NCBI RefSeq assembly: GCF_030867095.1 | Contig: NC_081825.1 | Span: forward strand, 48,164,501 to 48,228,500 | Reading direction: 5' to 3' | From: Alligator mississippiensis | Lineage: Eukaryota; Chordata; Crocodylia; Alligatoridae | Length of the DNA stretch: 64,000 nt | Shown: positions 48,170 through 58,330 of the stretch, one piece after another | How positions within the stretch are numbered: the stretch's first letter is position 1 | Layout of the letters: each line of letters begins with the position of its first letter | Position numbers and translations under genes: made by a program | Notes under the pieces: generated by a model | The model's database searches: none | Told to the model about the DNA's origin: nothing | The model's input: the letters and a program-made list of their open reading frames with translations, nothing else

Positions 48170-49900
48170 TCTTAGAGAAGTAGGACCGGAGGGGATCTAC
48201 ATAGATAACTTATTCCAACCCTCTGCCTCAGGCAGGATCATCTTTATCCAAACTATCCTATCCAAAGCCATTGTCTAATTTCTTAGCAAAACTATCCAAT
48301 CAACCCTGACACAACACAAGACATAACACCTTCACCTGCCATGGGTAATACAAGGGGATCATGGTGGCCAACATTCTGCTGCTGTAAAGGTTAATATACA
48401 CTTAAGAAATTCCAGGAAGGGGGCCATGGCCACCACTACAGAGAAAGGCAAAAACCAAACCCATTCAGATAGTGAAGAAAAATAGTGATATCCAATCTAA
48501 ACCTACTATGCTGCAACTTCAAGCAATTGGTCCACATCCTACTCCCTGCAACAAAAAAGAAAAGGTGTTTTCCCTCTTCTTAATGGCAACCCTGCAAGTA
48601 TACCCCTTCTTAAGTGCCTTGTCCGCTAGCTGAATATGCTTAGTTCCTTCAACATCTCCAGGTACAACTTAAATCCAAGCCCTGTCTTATTTCTGTCACC
48701 TGGCTCTGGACCCAGTTTAAATTCTACATGAATTTTTTTGAAAGTGTGGAGCCAAAACTGCTCACAGTACTCTAGATGAGGCCTAATTGGTGCCAAGTAG
48801 AGAGGCACTATCACCTCCTGTGTCTTGCATCTAAAGCTTCTACTGATACATCCCAAAACTGCATTTGCCTTTTGTGCAGCTGCATCATACTGCAGACTCA
48901 TATGGCATGTCCCCATGAATGGGAATGTGCGTTTCCCTTGGGACAGATGCAGTGGCACAACATGTGCCGCTGCTACTTGTTCCCAGGGGACCCCCACGCG
49001 CACACAATCTGAAGCGTGGCACATTGCCCCAGGTGGGATAGGGGAGGCTGGGACCAGCACCTGAGCTAGCCCCATCAGTCTTACTTGGAGTCTTGGGGGC
49101 TTCCAGGGGCCACAGCCGTAGCGATCCTGCAGCAGGGAGTCTGGCCAGTAGCTGGAGCATGGCTCTGGACAGGTAGGCTTCAGTTTCAGGCAGGGTGCAC
49201 TGCTGTCATGTGCGCCACCTCATCTTTTTTTGTGGGTTTTTTGACACTGGGATGCCCTGGTGTCAACCCTCTACCCCATGCTGAAATTTAGCAATGCAGG
49301 GAACACCTGCATGTGTGGCACGGCAGGTGCCACATACAGCACGTGTGCACTTTTCTGGTTGTACCATTGAGTCTGCAATCTAACAAGATTCCCAGATCCT
49401 TCTCTGTAGTGCTGCTATCCAGCCAGGTATCACCCATATTGTTTTCGTATTTTTTATTATTCTTCCTGAGCTGTAGCACTTTGCATTCATCAGCATTGAA
49501 CTTTATCTTGCCAGTTGCAGCCCAGTTTTCCAATCTGTTGAGATCATTCTGAATTGAACTCTTGTCCTGCAATGTGTTCATGATCCTTCCCAGTCTGTAT
49601 CATATGAAAAATTGCTCATGAAACTTCCTAACCCAGCATCCAAACCATTAATAAACACGTTGAACAGCTCTGGGCACAAGACAGACCCTTCTGGGACCCC
49701 ACTCCAAACTTCCTGCCATTCAACATGTAACCATTTATAATTACCCTTTGCTTGCAGCTACTGAGGTAGTTATCTACCCACCTTATAGTAGTTTTGTCCA
49801 GCCCACATTTCTCCAATTTGTTTATGAGAAAAATCAAGCAGGACCTTGTCAAACTCTCTTCTTAAGTCCAGATACACTATATCCACAATATTTCACTCAT
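48170..49900 (-). mobile_element. older CR1 LINE split by a GC-rich insertion
   Basis: On the minus strand: KCGLDKTTIRWVDNYLSSCK (RT thumb part, about 49800-49750), SIQNDLNRLENWAATGKIKF, NADECKVLQLRKNNKKYENN and TTEKDLGILLDCRL; then an interruption at about 48900-49360; then AAAQKANAVLGCISRSFRCK, EVIVPLYLAPIRPHLEYCEQ. The tail region reads to about 48170. The differences from other CR1 copies here (TTEKDLG, RCKTQEV, RPHLEYC) suggest an older subfamily. The missing catalytic box and frame breaks make it inactive. Confidence 0.85.
48900..49360. repeat. GC-rich element inserted in the CR1
   Basis: CR1 coding sequence stops after CATACTGCAGACTCATAT and resumes at GAGTCTGCAATCTAACAAG. The 460-base insert is CpG/GC-rich (CCCACGCGCACACAATCTGA; GGCACGGCAGGTGCCACA hairpin near 49317-49335). 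No target duplication was seen, perhaps because of a small deletion. A related-looking GC-rich unit is at 62342-63130. Confidence 0.55.
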
Positions 49901-50193
49901 CTATCCAGAAAGGCAGCCAAGGCTTGATATGAATTTACCAACAGATGGAGTATCCATTCAATATTATTCTTATTATTTCAATAAATGTTCTTATATCTGC
50001 ATCTGTTCAAAATCAAGATAATGTTGGACTTTTAGATGTAAATTTTTAGATATAAAGTATTAAATGTTAGCCTCCAGGACCTTAAATAATTTGCTCTTTC
50101 TGTATATTGTCATTACTTTTAGTGCAAATAAGAAAACCAAAAACAAATGTAATTACATTTGGAAAAGCTTAATTAAATTTTTAAAGAAAATTA

Positions 50194-50516
50194 CAGTAGA
50201 AGCTCTGACATCCGGCATCCCCCAGGAATGGGGGATGCCAGTTAATCAAATATTCCAGTTAATCAAATATGCACTGTCTGGTGCACTCCCTGGCGTCAGT
50301 GTGCCAGGGGATGGGGAGGGGGGCCCTGTGCAGGGTGCTTTGCCCTGTGCAGGCTGCTTTGCCCTGGGCTGTGGGCCAAAGAAGTGGCAAGAACTCTGCT
50401 TGCAGTGGTGGTGAAACCCCGAAGTGGTACTTCTGGTTTCACTTCTGCCCATCCCTCGGATGCTGGTTAACAGATTTTTCCAGCTAATAAAGTGCCAGTT
50501 AACACAGCTTTCCCTG
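50194..50516. mobile_element. Tigger/mariner-type MITE
   Basis: The ends CAGTAGAAGCTCTGACATCC and GCCAGTTAACACAGCTTTCCCTG are imperfect inverted repeats, each flanked by TA (50192-50193 and 50517-50518), the Tc1/mariner-type target. The subterminal CCAGTTAATCAAATA occurs twice near the left end and GTTAAC-type sequence near the right end. No transposase is present. Confidence 0.75.
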
Positions 50517-50999
50517 TAATAAGGCCAGAACGTTAATCTGAAGGTATAGTGAAGTGAAAAGAAATGAGACATTTCCATTCTTATCGCCTCTTTCCTCCTC
50601 CTTTCTACCTTTCAAGAACACATGCTTTTACAATTACTGCACAAGGAAAAGTATCCAGTATAAAGTTGCCCAACTGACATCCCATAGGTTGAGGGGTTAA
50701 TTTTTGGCCCCTGGGTTTCCACCCAGTTGCCACTCTCTGCATTTGTTTTTGGGCTCCTCTTCCCTTCTCTGGCTTCAACTTCCTACCCCTGCTCCAGGTG
50801 GCAAGGTGGCACAACCTACAGTGCTGAGTGAGCCCACGGCTGGGGACATAAAGATGGGGACCAGGACACATAACGAGTGGTATTATCACCAGAGAGATTA
50901 TAAGAAGTTAAGGAAATTCAGGATCATTTTAGGTGAAAAGGAATGAATCATTTGCATTGTGATTGTTGATGGCTAGAAAATGTAATTTAGAGGTTTGCT

Positions 51000-51845
51000 T
51001 TTGGGAACTGGCTTATAGGTAAAATAGAAATGCATTAGAATAATGGTCCAAGGCAACAGCAAGGGTTAACAGATTTCTAAAAAGCCTGTCTATGAGAAAG
51101 TTTCTTCAAGGTCCCCCATATCTGATACAGGCAAGCAATGAGAAGACACACAGGCTGGGAAAAGACATGTACCACACTATTCTATAACATGAGATAAGGT
51201 GGCACCAGGTCACAGTGCCCAACTACAGGGCCCTCAGGCTTTCCAGTTTTGGGGGAACAGACCAAATTACAAAGAGAACCAGTAAAGCCCAAATCAGGAT
51301 GTGTGCATGTGCTGGGTTTGTGAAACAAAGGATTGCGTTGACAGGACAGAACATGGACAGCATGATGATCACAGAGAGATCAATCAGCAATGCCTAAGAT
51401 GAAAAGTCATCAGAAGGAGAAAGAATACAAAAGGAGGGACTGCAGAGCATCAAGGGGTACCCGAGAGGGGAACCCGAGGCCACTATGGACAGACAGTTTA
51501 CCGCCAGCCTGTCTCATCCATCCCACTGAGGGGGTTGGGCCTTGGTCTCAGCCTCCAGTCTTCCCAAGCTGCTGACATCTCACATTCAAGAGAGAACCTT
51601 AGAGTGAAGCTCGTGTACTGGCCAGACGTACCTTGACTCTCTGCAGCTCTAGGACTGGTAGACATAGAAATGTTTGCATTATATATTCTTATCTGCTATC
51701 ACTGTGTATCAATACTTGCCTATTATTGAATGGAGAGGTCATGGTTGGTCTGAGGGTTTGGGACCTCCCGGAAGATGGTACCTGGGTCATAAAGTCAGTG
51801 CCAACAACTGCTGGCACTTGTTTGTCAGCAATATGCACGAAAGGA
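51000..51845. repeat. unclassified repeat, LTR-like in character
   Basis: The block is GC-moderate and distinct from the flanking AT-rich intron, with phrases such as GTACCCGAGAGGGGAACCCG, CCTCCCGGAAGATGGTACCT and GCAACAGCAAGGGTTAACAG. It ends exactly where a CR1 begins without its 3' tail. It could be a solo LTR, but no TG...CA ends, duplication or poly(A) signal were confirmed. Confidence is low. Confidence 0.25.
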
Positions 51846-51849
51846 AAAA

Positions 51850-52810
51850 AAAGACTGGATCCCAGCAAGATAAGCATCCAAATTTCTCTTGAAGGTGTTC
51901 AATGTAGGTGCTTGAACCATCTCCTATGGCAGGCTATTCCAGACCTTGGGGGCTTGAACAGTAAAGAAATTCTTTCTTATGTCCAGCCTGAAACGGTCTT
52001 GCAGTAGTTTATAACCGTTCGACCTTGTCATCCCTTGGGGTGCTCTGGTGAACAAACATTACCCCAGATACTGGTGGTCAGCCCTGATAAACATATAGGT
52101 GGCCATCACATCACCCCTGAGCCTGCACTTTTCCAGGCTAAAGAGCCCCATAGCTCTCAGCCTGTCATCATAAGGTCTGTTTTCCTGACCTTTGATCATG
52201 TGCATGGCTCTTCTCTGGACTCTCTCAAGCTTCTCCACATCCTTTTTGAACTGTGGGGCCCCAAACTGGACGCAGTACTTACTCCAGCTGCAGCCTTACC
52301 AAGGCCGAGTACAAGGGGAGAATGACATCCTGGGATTTGCTTGAGAAGCATCTATGGATGGAAGCCAGCATTTTGGTCGCTTTACTAGCCGCAGCATCGC
52401 ATTGAAGGCTCATGTTCATCTTGCGGTCGATGATGATCCCCAAGTCTCTTTCTTCCGTAGTGCTAGCCAGCGTAGCACTGCCAAGCCTATAAGGATGCTG
52501 CAGGTTTTTCCTTCCTAGGTGGAGAACCTTGCATTTTTCAGTGTTAAGCAGCATCAGGTTCTCATCCACCCATTTGCTGAGCCTGTCCAGGTCAGCCTGG
52601 ATCGCCCTCCTGTCTTCAGGTGTGGATTCTTTGCCCCAAAGTTTGGTGTCATTGGTGAACTTGGCCAGTTTGCTTCCGACTCCAACGTCCACATCATTAA
52701 CGAAGATGTTGAACAATATGGGTCCAAGGACAGAGCCTTGGGAGAACCCACTGTCACAAGGCATCATGACAATTGACTTCTGTCAATTACCACCCTCTGA
52801 GTCCAACCAT
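51850..52810 (-). mobile_element. CR1 LINE lacking 5' part and 3' tail
   Basis: On the minus strand it reads SQGSVLGPILFNIFVNDVDV, KFTNDTKLWGKESTPEDRRA (ADD box altered to TND), MLLNTEKCKVLHLGRKNLQH, TTEERDLGIIIDRKMNM, KSQDVILPLYSALVRLQLEY, and then the C-terminal QTSYKLLQDRFRLDIRKNFF-type frame to about 51870. It stops around 51850 without CR1's short 3' UTR and octamers, so the 3' end was removed by deletion or by the neighbouring repeat. One 162-codon frame survives; the copy is inactive. Confidence 0.88.
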
Positions 52811-53154
52811 TATATTCAAAATAAATCACTTTAGGAATGTCCATGGCAAAATTTGTCATCTCTACACCATTTTATTAATTGTTTTTAAAATTAAACATAC
52901 ACAGATATAAATGACTCCACATTTTACAACACTAATTACACAACACATTTCCCATGTCAGGCTATATGAGACAAAAGCAAAGCAAATTTAATGTAAAATT
53001 TCACTAAAGCTTATATGGAAAAGAAATATGCATCACATGTACTAAGTCTGTGTACACTTGCACATGTGAAAACAATGGTCAGTAAGTCAGTATGGCAAGG
53101 CTGCCTTCTTTCTTTTACTATATTTAATGTGTACCTTCCTTTTAACTACTTCTA

Positions 53155-53400
53155 ATATTAAAGTGCAAAGGGCCATAGTGGCAGAGCAGTTAAGATATCT
53201 TGCTAGAGGTTCAGAGTGGGACTTGTACCAAAGGCAACCTCACAGTCAACCCAGCAGCAGATGGGTACCAACTCATTTGAGTAAGGGAGTCAGAGCAGCC
53301 AGAAATGATGCAAGTCACATTCCAACATTGCTCCCTTGTGTGCCACTGACAATAGAATTTGAGATGCCTTAACCACGCTACCTGTATGAGCTGCTGGGCT
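53155..53400 (+). repeat. tRNA-derived SINE candidate
   Basis: ATAGTGGCAGAGCAGTTAAG resembles a tRNA A box (Ser/Leu-type GTGGCAGAGTGGTTAAG), and GAGGTTCAGAGTGGGACTTG about 30 bases on resembles a B box (GGTTCGAGTCC). The remaining 190 bases have no recognised partner and no A-rich tail. The spacing suits a pol III promoter. Without a second copy the SINE call is inference. Confidence 0.4.
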
Positions 53401-53799
53401 CAGGGGGAGTTTTAAGCTTGAATATCAAGTGCAAGTTTCAGCTTTAGAACCAACTTGGAATGCTTGGATTTTTCTTTACAGCTTATGAATTATGGTGTGG
53501 CTCTCTGCCCTTTATTGCTGTCAGCTTTAGAAATACGTTGACAGTAGTATTCCAGGACTTCATTATTTAGCTAGCAGACTAGTGTGGGAAATGCAAAATG
53601 ATACACCTTTTTCTCCCTAAGTCCAGTTATTTACAAAAAAAAAAAAAAAAAAAAATCAACTGATTGAAAAAAAATTAAGAGCAGTACATTTTCCAAGTAC
53701 TGCAAGCTTTTGTTGTATCCTTTCTCCAAAGAGCGCATTTTTGTAACCCAACCACCAATCATCTATTTAAGAGAATGTTGTTTGGATCCTTATGATCAG

Positions 53800-54200
53800 C
53801 AATGTAACTGGGGAGAAAAAGAGGGCAAGCGGGATGCCAGTCCTAGGTGCTGACTGAGAGGAGCACCAGGATCCCTTCTAGGAGTCTTTGCGACAGAAGG
53901 CCCAGCCCTGACTTGCTTGGCCATAGGAGCTAGGCAGCATAGCTCCACACCCAGCAATGTATCACAGGACAGGGGGCAAGTGGATTGGGTGCTCCCACCT
54001 GGGGAGTTTTTGCCACAACAGGAGCACCCATGAGCCTAGCAGCACACCTGGGGAACAAACAGGGAGCATAGAGCTGCTGACCATAGGGATGCTGACACTG
54101 CAGCAGCAGCAGAAGCAGCAGTCATAGCATTCAGTGTTCAAAAAAGCTAAGGGGAAGGTAAGATTTCCCTTCTCCTCCCTCCTGCACAACATGCCCCCTT
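53800..54200. repeat. unclassified GC-rich repeat
   Basis: A stretch rich in GCAGCAGCAGAAGCAGCA and CCCAGCCCTGACTTGC-like sequence inside AT-rich intron. Neither ends nor duplication could be set. I see no coding sense. Confidence 0.3.
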
Positions 54201-54409
54201 ATCTACAGTAGTAAACGTACCTACCCCATACCCGCCCCCCCAGCACTGAATGAGCTCTCTATACTTCTGAATAACTATAGTTATTTTTCTGTAACTAGAG
54301 GCCATGAGTAAATAAATAAATACATACACTGAAGACCAAGCTCCTGATAAGGACATCTATTATGTGCACAAAGGTTTGTTAGGCTTTCAACATCACCAGG
54401 GGTCTATAT

Positions 54410-55430
54410 GATTTAGGATGACAAAGGGTTAATTCCCCTGGACACTGGCCTGCAGCCTGGCCCCATCCAGAGGTATACCACTAGCAATGAAAATGTAACG
54501 CTAAGGCAAAGGTTAACAAGAATATATTATCAAGGTAAGTATTAAAAAACCATCAATAATGAATCTACAGTACAACAATGAACCAGTCAACAGAGAGTTA
54601 AGAGAACACTATATACAATAATAGATACAGGAAAGAACCAGTGCAGGCCTGTCACTGGAGGTGGCAGGCAAGATCACTCTAAAGCTGGCAGGCAAAATGG
54701 CCTGCCAACCTGTCACAGACTGCCTATTCCCTAGACGATTTCTATCTTTTCCTCACTCTCAGTGAGTATGCAGTCACTCCAAAGGGATGGGTGATACTTT
54801 ACCATCCAAAGGTATTCATGTGAATACAGGTGAGTAGAGGATGTCTGTCTATGAGTGTATACCTCTGTGAATGGATGGAGTTCAGTTACCCACTCCACTC
54901 AAGCAACTTTCATACTAATCATATATATGAGCAGGGTTCACACCACATGCTCATCAAGTGACTCCATTTCTCATAAGCTTTCAGTCCCAATCAGACACAA
55001 TGTGCACTGACACCAACTCAGTCTCTCTTCCAGGTGAGCACCCAGCCACTGCCCAGGCTCACGATGCACACAGACTCAATCACTTCCTTAGTAGCTCTCC
55101 AAGTGATAGTCCTGACAGGTTTTATAGTGTCAACCTCGTGTCACCCATCAATGATATGCCAGATCCTTCTATCATTCATCTGTCCACCACATTACTGACC
55201 AATCTGGAGAGTTGTTACCTCAGGTAAGTATTTCATGCCCCACTTTACATTAAAAACCTGTTTCTTCCAAATTCAACTTATATAATACAGGCTGATTGCA
55301 CATGCTTGTCAGTCCTATGTAGGTCAATGGACCCATAAGTTCAAGAGTTCACTCTCCTCCATCCGGGGTACTGCAGCTGGGGTTAACAACATATATACAT
55401 ACTACATTTTCTCCCACAGGGTTTGTACAT
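54410..55430. repeat. unclassified interspersed sequence, about 1 kb
   Basis: The block opens GACAAAGGGTTAATTCCCCT and closes GGTACTGCAGCTGGGGTTAA. It has a distinct base composition with many short CCAGTCA/CACTCC motifs. The paired GGGTTAA phrases at its two ends hint at one unit. It has no open frame beyond 89 codons. It may be an LTR or an old DNA element. Confidence 0.25.
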
Positions 55431-55646
55431 TTAAGACAGCTGATCAAATTAATTTTAATAAATCAGGCCAAAATAAAGGACCACTTTCTATCTGTGATAC
55501 CTGAACAGACAGGTAGAATGTAAGGATTATTGTTTAATGCATTTCACAGAAGTAACTTAAAGAGTTTGGGGTTTGTTAAGTTTCCACAAAGAGCCAAGAA
55601 GAAGAAGATAACATAATAAGTTTAAAAAAACCCAAATGTTACTAAC

Positions 55647-55764
55647 CTAGCTCTCCATTTTCAATCACTTCAAAAACAGCCCAGATATCATCCTTGTTGG
55701 GAATGATGTTTTTTATTCCTACTACATCATTAGTTAATTCTTCTGCCTCCATCAAAGGTGATAC
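55647..55764 (-). CDS. ARAP2: ARAP2 exon 2 (RA domain centre)
   Basis: The 118-base exon encodes VSPLMEAEELTNDVVGIKNI, IPNKDDIWAVFEVIENGEL and the first base of the next Glu codon. The acceptor TATCACAG precedes 55764 and the donor GTTAGT follows 55647. MEAEELTNDV and WAVFEVIENGELE are the conserved core strands and helix of the ARAP Ras-association domain. Phase 0 on the upstream side agrees with exon 1 ending IIIR. Confidence 0.93.
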
Positions 55765-56889
55765 CTGTGATACAGATTGTAACAATTAAGACTTTATTAA
55801 AAGTAGTTTATTAAGTACTAATGGTTTCTTCACAAAGTCTGTGTTCCAGTGATAGACAAATCATCATTTTTTATTATAAAGGAAACTGCAGGAATACCAA
55901 GTTTGTGAATCCACTAACTATTCCCTAAACTTTCAGCAAGTACATTGTCATTCACTGAATTATACTGGACTAAATTTATGCAGGTTAAAAAAAATAAAAC
56001 TCAAGAACTTTCTTCTCAGTCCTCCCCTCTTTCCAATGCTGAAGCACTCTAGTTCACACCTATCTGAAAGAATGAATGTTTACTAGGTTACCCCCCAAAA
56101 TTACAAAAAATAACTGTGTTTATATAGCACAGAGCTGTTTCACCTTCCCCCACCAATACAACACTGCTGTTTTCAGTCATGTCAAAAAGATTTTTCTTCC
56201 TGTGTCACTTGCAGCATAAAATCATAATGAAATGGAATCAGAGAACCCTAACAAAGATAATAGGTATCCTGCTAAAATTGTTTTTTTTTTCTAATCATAT
56301 CCATCCTTTGTTATTGCAGAAAGTTAATGTTTTTCTTTACATTTGAATAGTAGCACAGTACTGCTTAGAGCTCAGTGCCTTTCAGGAGTGCTATTAGACT
56401 CAAAGCTGGAAATCTCAATTATTGAAAGCGGTGAGTTTAGACTTCTCAGCACCCAAGCAAGGAAGATAGCCTCTGGCAGAAAGAGACATCAGGAAGAAGG
56501 TCATGTAAATGACCTTGCACTACTGAATAAACCCAGTAGTCACTATGCAATTGTTAATGTTCCTGTGTGCTGCAGGAGTGGCATCATGCCAGCGTGAGTG
56601 TTAATACTACTGTATCCTGCCATGGATGTCTCCTCTTTAAAATTATGCCATAGCCTTCTGCTTAAAAATGCATGAAGACTGCTCTTTATAAATTTTAATT
56701 AGGCAACAGCTCAAATGCAAAAAATAATTGTAATTTTAACAGTAAAGATAGCAGTAAGCAGACCAAGACTGTGCCTCTATGATCATAAAAACACATGTAA
56801 CTAGATTTGCTAAAATAATATATAAAAAGAAATGTTACATTTAAAAAGAAAAGTAATTATTTAAAGGTATATGATTTTTATATACTGAC
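55765..56889 (-). other. ARAP2: ARAP2 intron 1 of window (exon 1 to exon 2)
   Basis: A 1.1-kb AT-rich intron with donor GTCAGT and acceptor TATCACAG. I see no repeat or extra exon; an 84-codon open frame at 56343-56597 has no domain and no splice support. Confidence 0.88.
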
Positions 56890-56964
56890 CCTTATTATAA
56901 TACTTTGGTCTGGCTCCTTTCTTTCCACATAAACTTCAATTAACAAATCTCCAGCCTGGGAAAC
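56890..56964 (-). CDS. ARAP2: ARAP2 exon 1 of window (start of RA domain)
   Basis: The 75-base exon encodes exactly 25 residues in phase 0: VSQAGDLLIEVYVERKEPDQ then SIIIR. The acceptor TTATTTTAG precedes 56964 and the donor GTCAGT follows 56890. DLLIEVYVERKEPD is the first pair of strands of the RA domain that follows the RhoGAP domain in ARAP proteins. The upstream exon with the end of the RhoGAP domain is outside the window. Confidence 0.92.
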
Positions 56965-57234
56965 CTAAAATAAAATAACATAAAAACAAAAAATAACCCG
57001 ATTAAAAAAGTCACATAGCTTACAGGAATTCAAATATTTCTAAAACGTACCATTTAAAAAAAAAAAAGTGTACGTTCTTTCACATGGGAAAATACAATTG
57101 TTATTTTACAGGACTGCTTGAGCCCAGTTGTGAACAAACCTTCTTCCCCTTTGAGCTGTAGAGTGTCTTGACACTGACTTCAAGAGAAGGTGTTTTCTTT
57201 TCTACTTAATGAGAAGTCTGTACTCTAAGAAGGG

Positions 57235-58330
57235 ATCCAGACATGCAGGCATGTGTGGCTTGTGGCACTGCAAACCTCTTTGCAGCACCACAAACCATAC
57301 AAGTTGCACATTAATCGGTGCACAGTGCTGCTAATTTGCTGTCCTGGGGCAGGGCACTACCAGGATTTCCTGGTAGCAAAAAAATCTTGGAAAAAAAGCA
57401 GTACAACCCGTACCAAACTGGCATTTTAATTTAATTTAATTTAATTTTTTGCCTGCTCTCCTGTCTCCATGTGCTGTGAAGCCCTTCGGCTGAGGCACCC
57501 CAGAAGATAGGCTGGTTGATCCCCGGCCTCCGTGTGTCTCAACCAAGGGGCTTCACTGAGGAGCCCCCACACTGAAGCATGCTGCACCATTACTATTTGT
57601 GGGAACCCCCCTGCTGATGTGGACACAGTCAAAGGGAAGAAACAGATATTACTTGGTGGCACAAATAATGAACATATATTCACTCTGAGCAAATAGTCAC
57701 TCATAATGAGCAAATGGCCACTTCGCCCTTTATTGTACCACATCAGTGGCCATGAAAAAAAGGTAATATAAAATAGTGCTGTTTTACTGCAGTGGACATC
57801 TATTTACACAGTGGTGGGAGAGCGCAGGCAAAGCTGCCCACACTAACTGCCCCATGAAAGTGCTCCGAGTGCTTGAGAAGTTCATTCCGGTGCATCCTGG
57901 GAACTCCAGTGCAGGATTGGGCCTTTTTAGCCCCAGGAACACCAGCCTGCCTCTGCCTGCTAACAGAGATGAACCCTGGAGAATCTCAAGGTGCACCTCT
58001 TTATAAAATAGGAGTAAGTCCTGATTTCTTGCTTACTGAGACCTGCTTTGAGATCTCCAGGGATATGTCTTTGTAAGTAAAGAAAGCCCATGCAGGTCCC
58101 AGCATGGAGGCATGCAACTCAGGGAATCCCCAGCACCTTGTGCCTCCATGCTGGGACCTAAACTAGGTCCCATTCTTCATGCAGAGCCACAAGTTGGCAT
58201 GGGTACTGGCAAAGAGGCACAATGTGGTACAGGACTTTGAGGAATCCTGGTACCCCATGCCTGTGTAAGGAATGTGTTGGCATGGGATGCAGTGCAGGTC
58301 CTGGCAAGGAGGTGCAGGGTAGTCAGGGCG
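57235..58330. repeat. GC-rich repeat block with hairpins
   Basis: An inverted pair GTCCCAGCATGGAGGCA (about 58097) and TGCCTCCATGCTGGGAC (about 58141) faces across about 27 bases. Other phrases, CATGCAGGCATGTGTGGC (57241) and CATGCCTGTGTAAGGAATG (58256), are loosely inverted and might be outer ends. Overlapping open frames here are explained by base composition. Family unknown. Confidence 0.35.

Larger units (their letters stand above)
38339..55646 (-). other. ARAP2: ARAP2 intron 2 (exon 2 to exon 3)
   Basis: The largest complete intron here, 17.3 kb, donor GTTAGT. It is crowded with CR1: 40153-42862, 43440-45822, 48170-49900 and 51850-52810, plus a Tigger MITE at 50194-50516 and a SINE candidate near 53155-53400. 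Unique-looking parts are 38640-40140, 42870-43430, 45830-48165, 52815-53150, 53410-53800 and 55430-55646. Parts 51000-51845, 53800-54200 and 54410-55430 look like unclassified repeats. No extra exon was recognised. Confidence 0.85.

Noticed and set aside
53155-53230. A functional tRNA gene
   Set aside because: A/B-box resemblance only; no cloverleaf with paired acceptor stem could be drawn.
58097-58158. A microRNA gene
   Set aside because: The hairpin lies in a repeat-like GC block, with no evidence of conservation; kept only as a finding to check.
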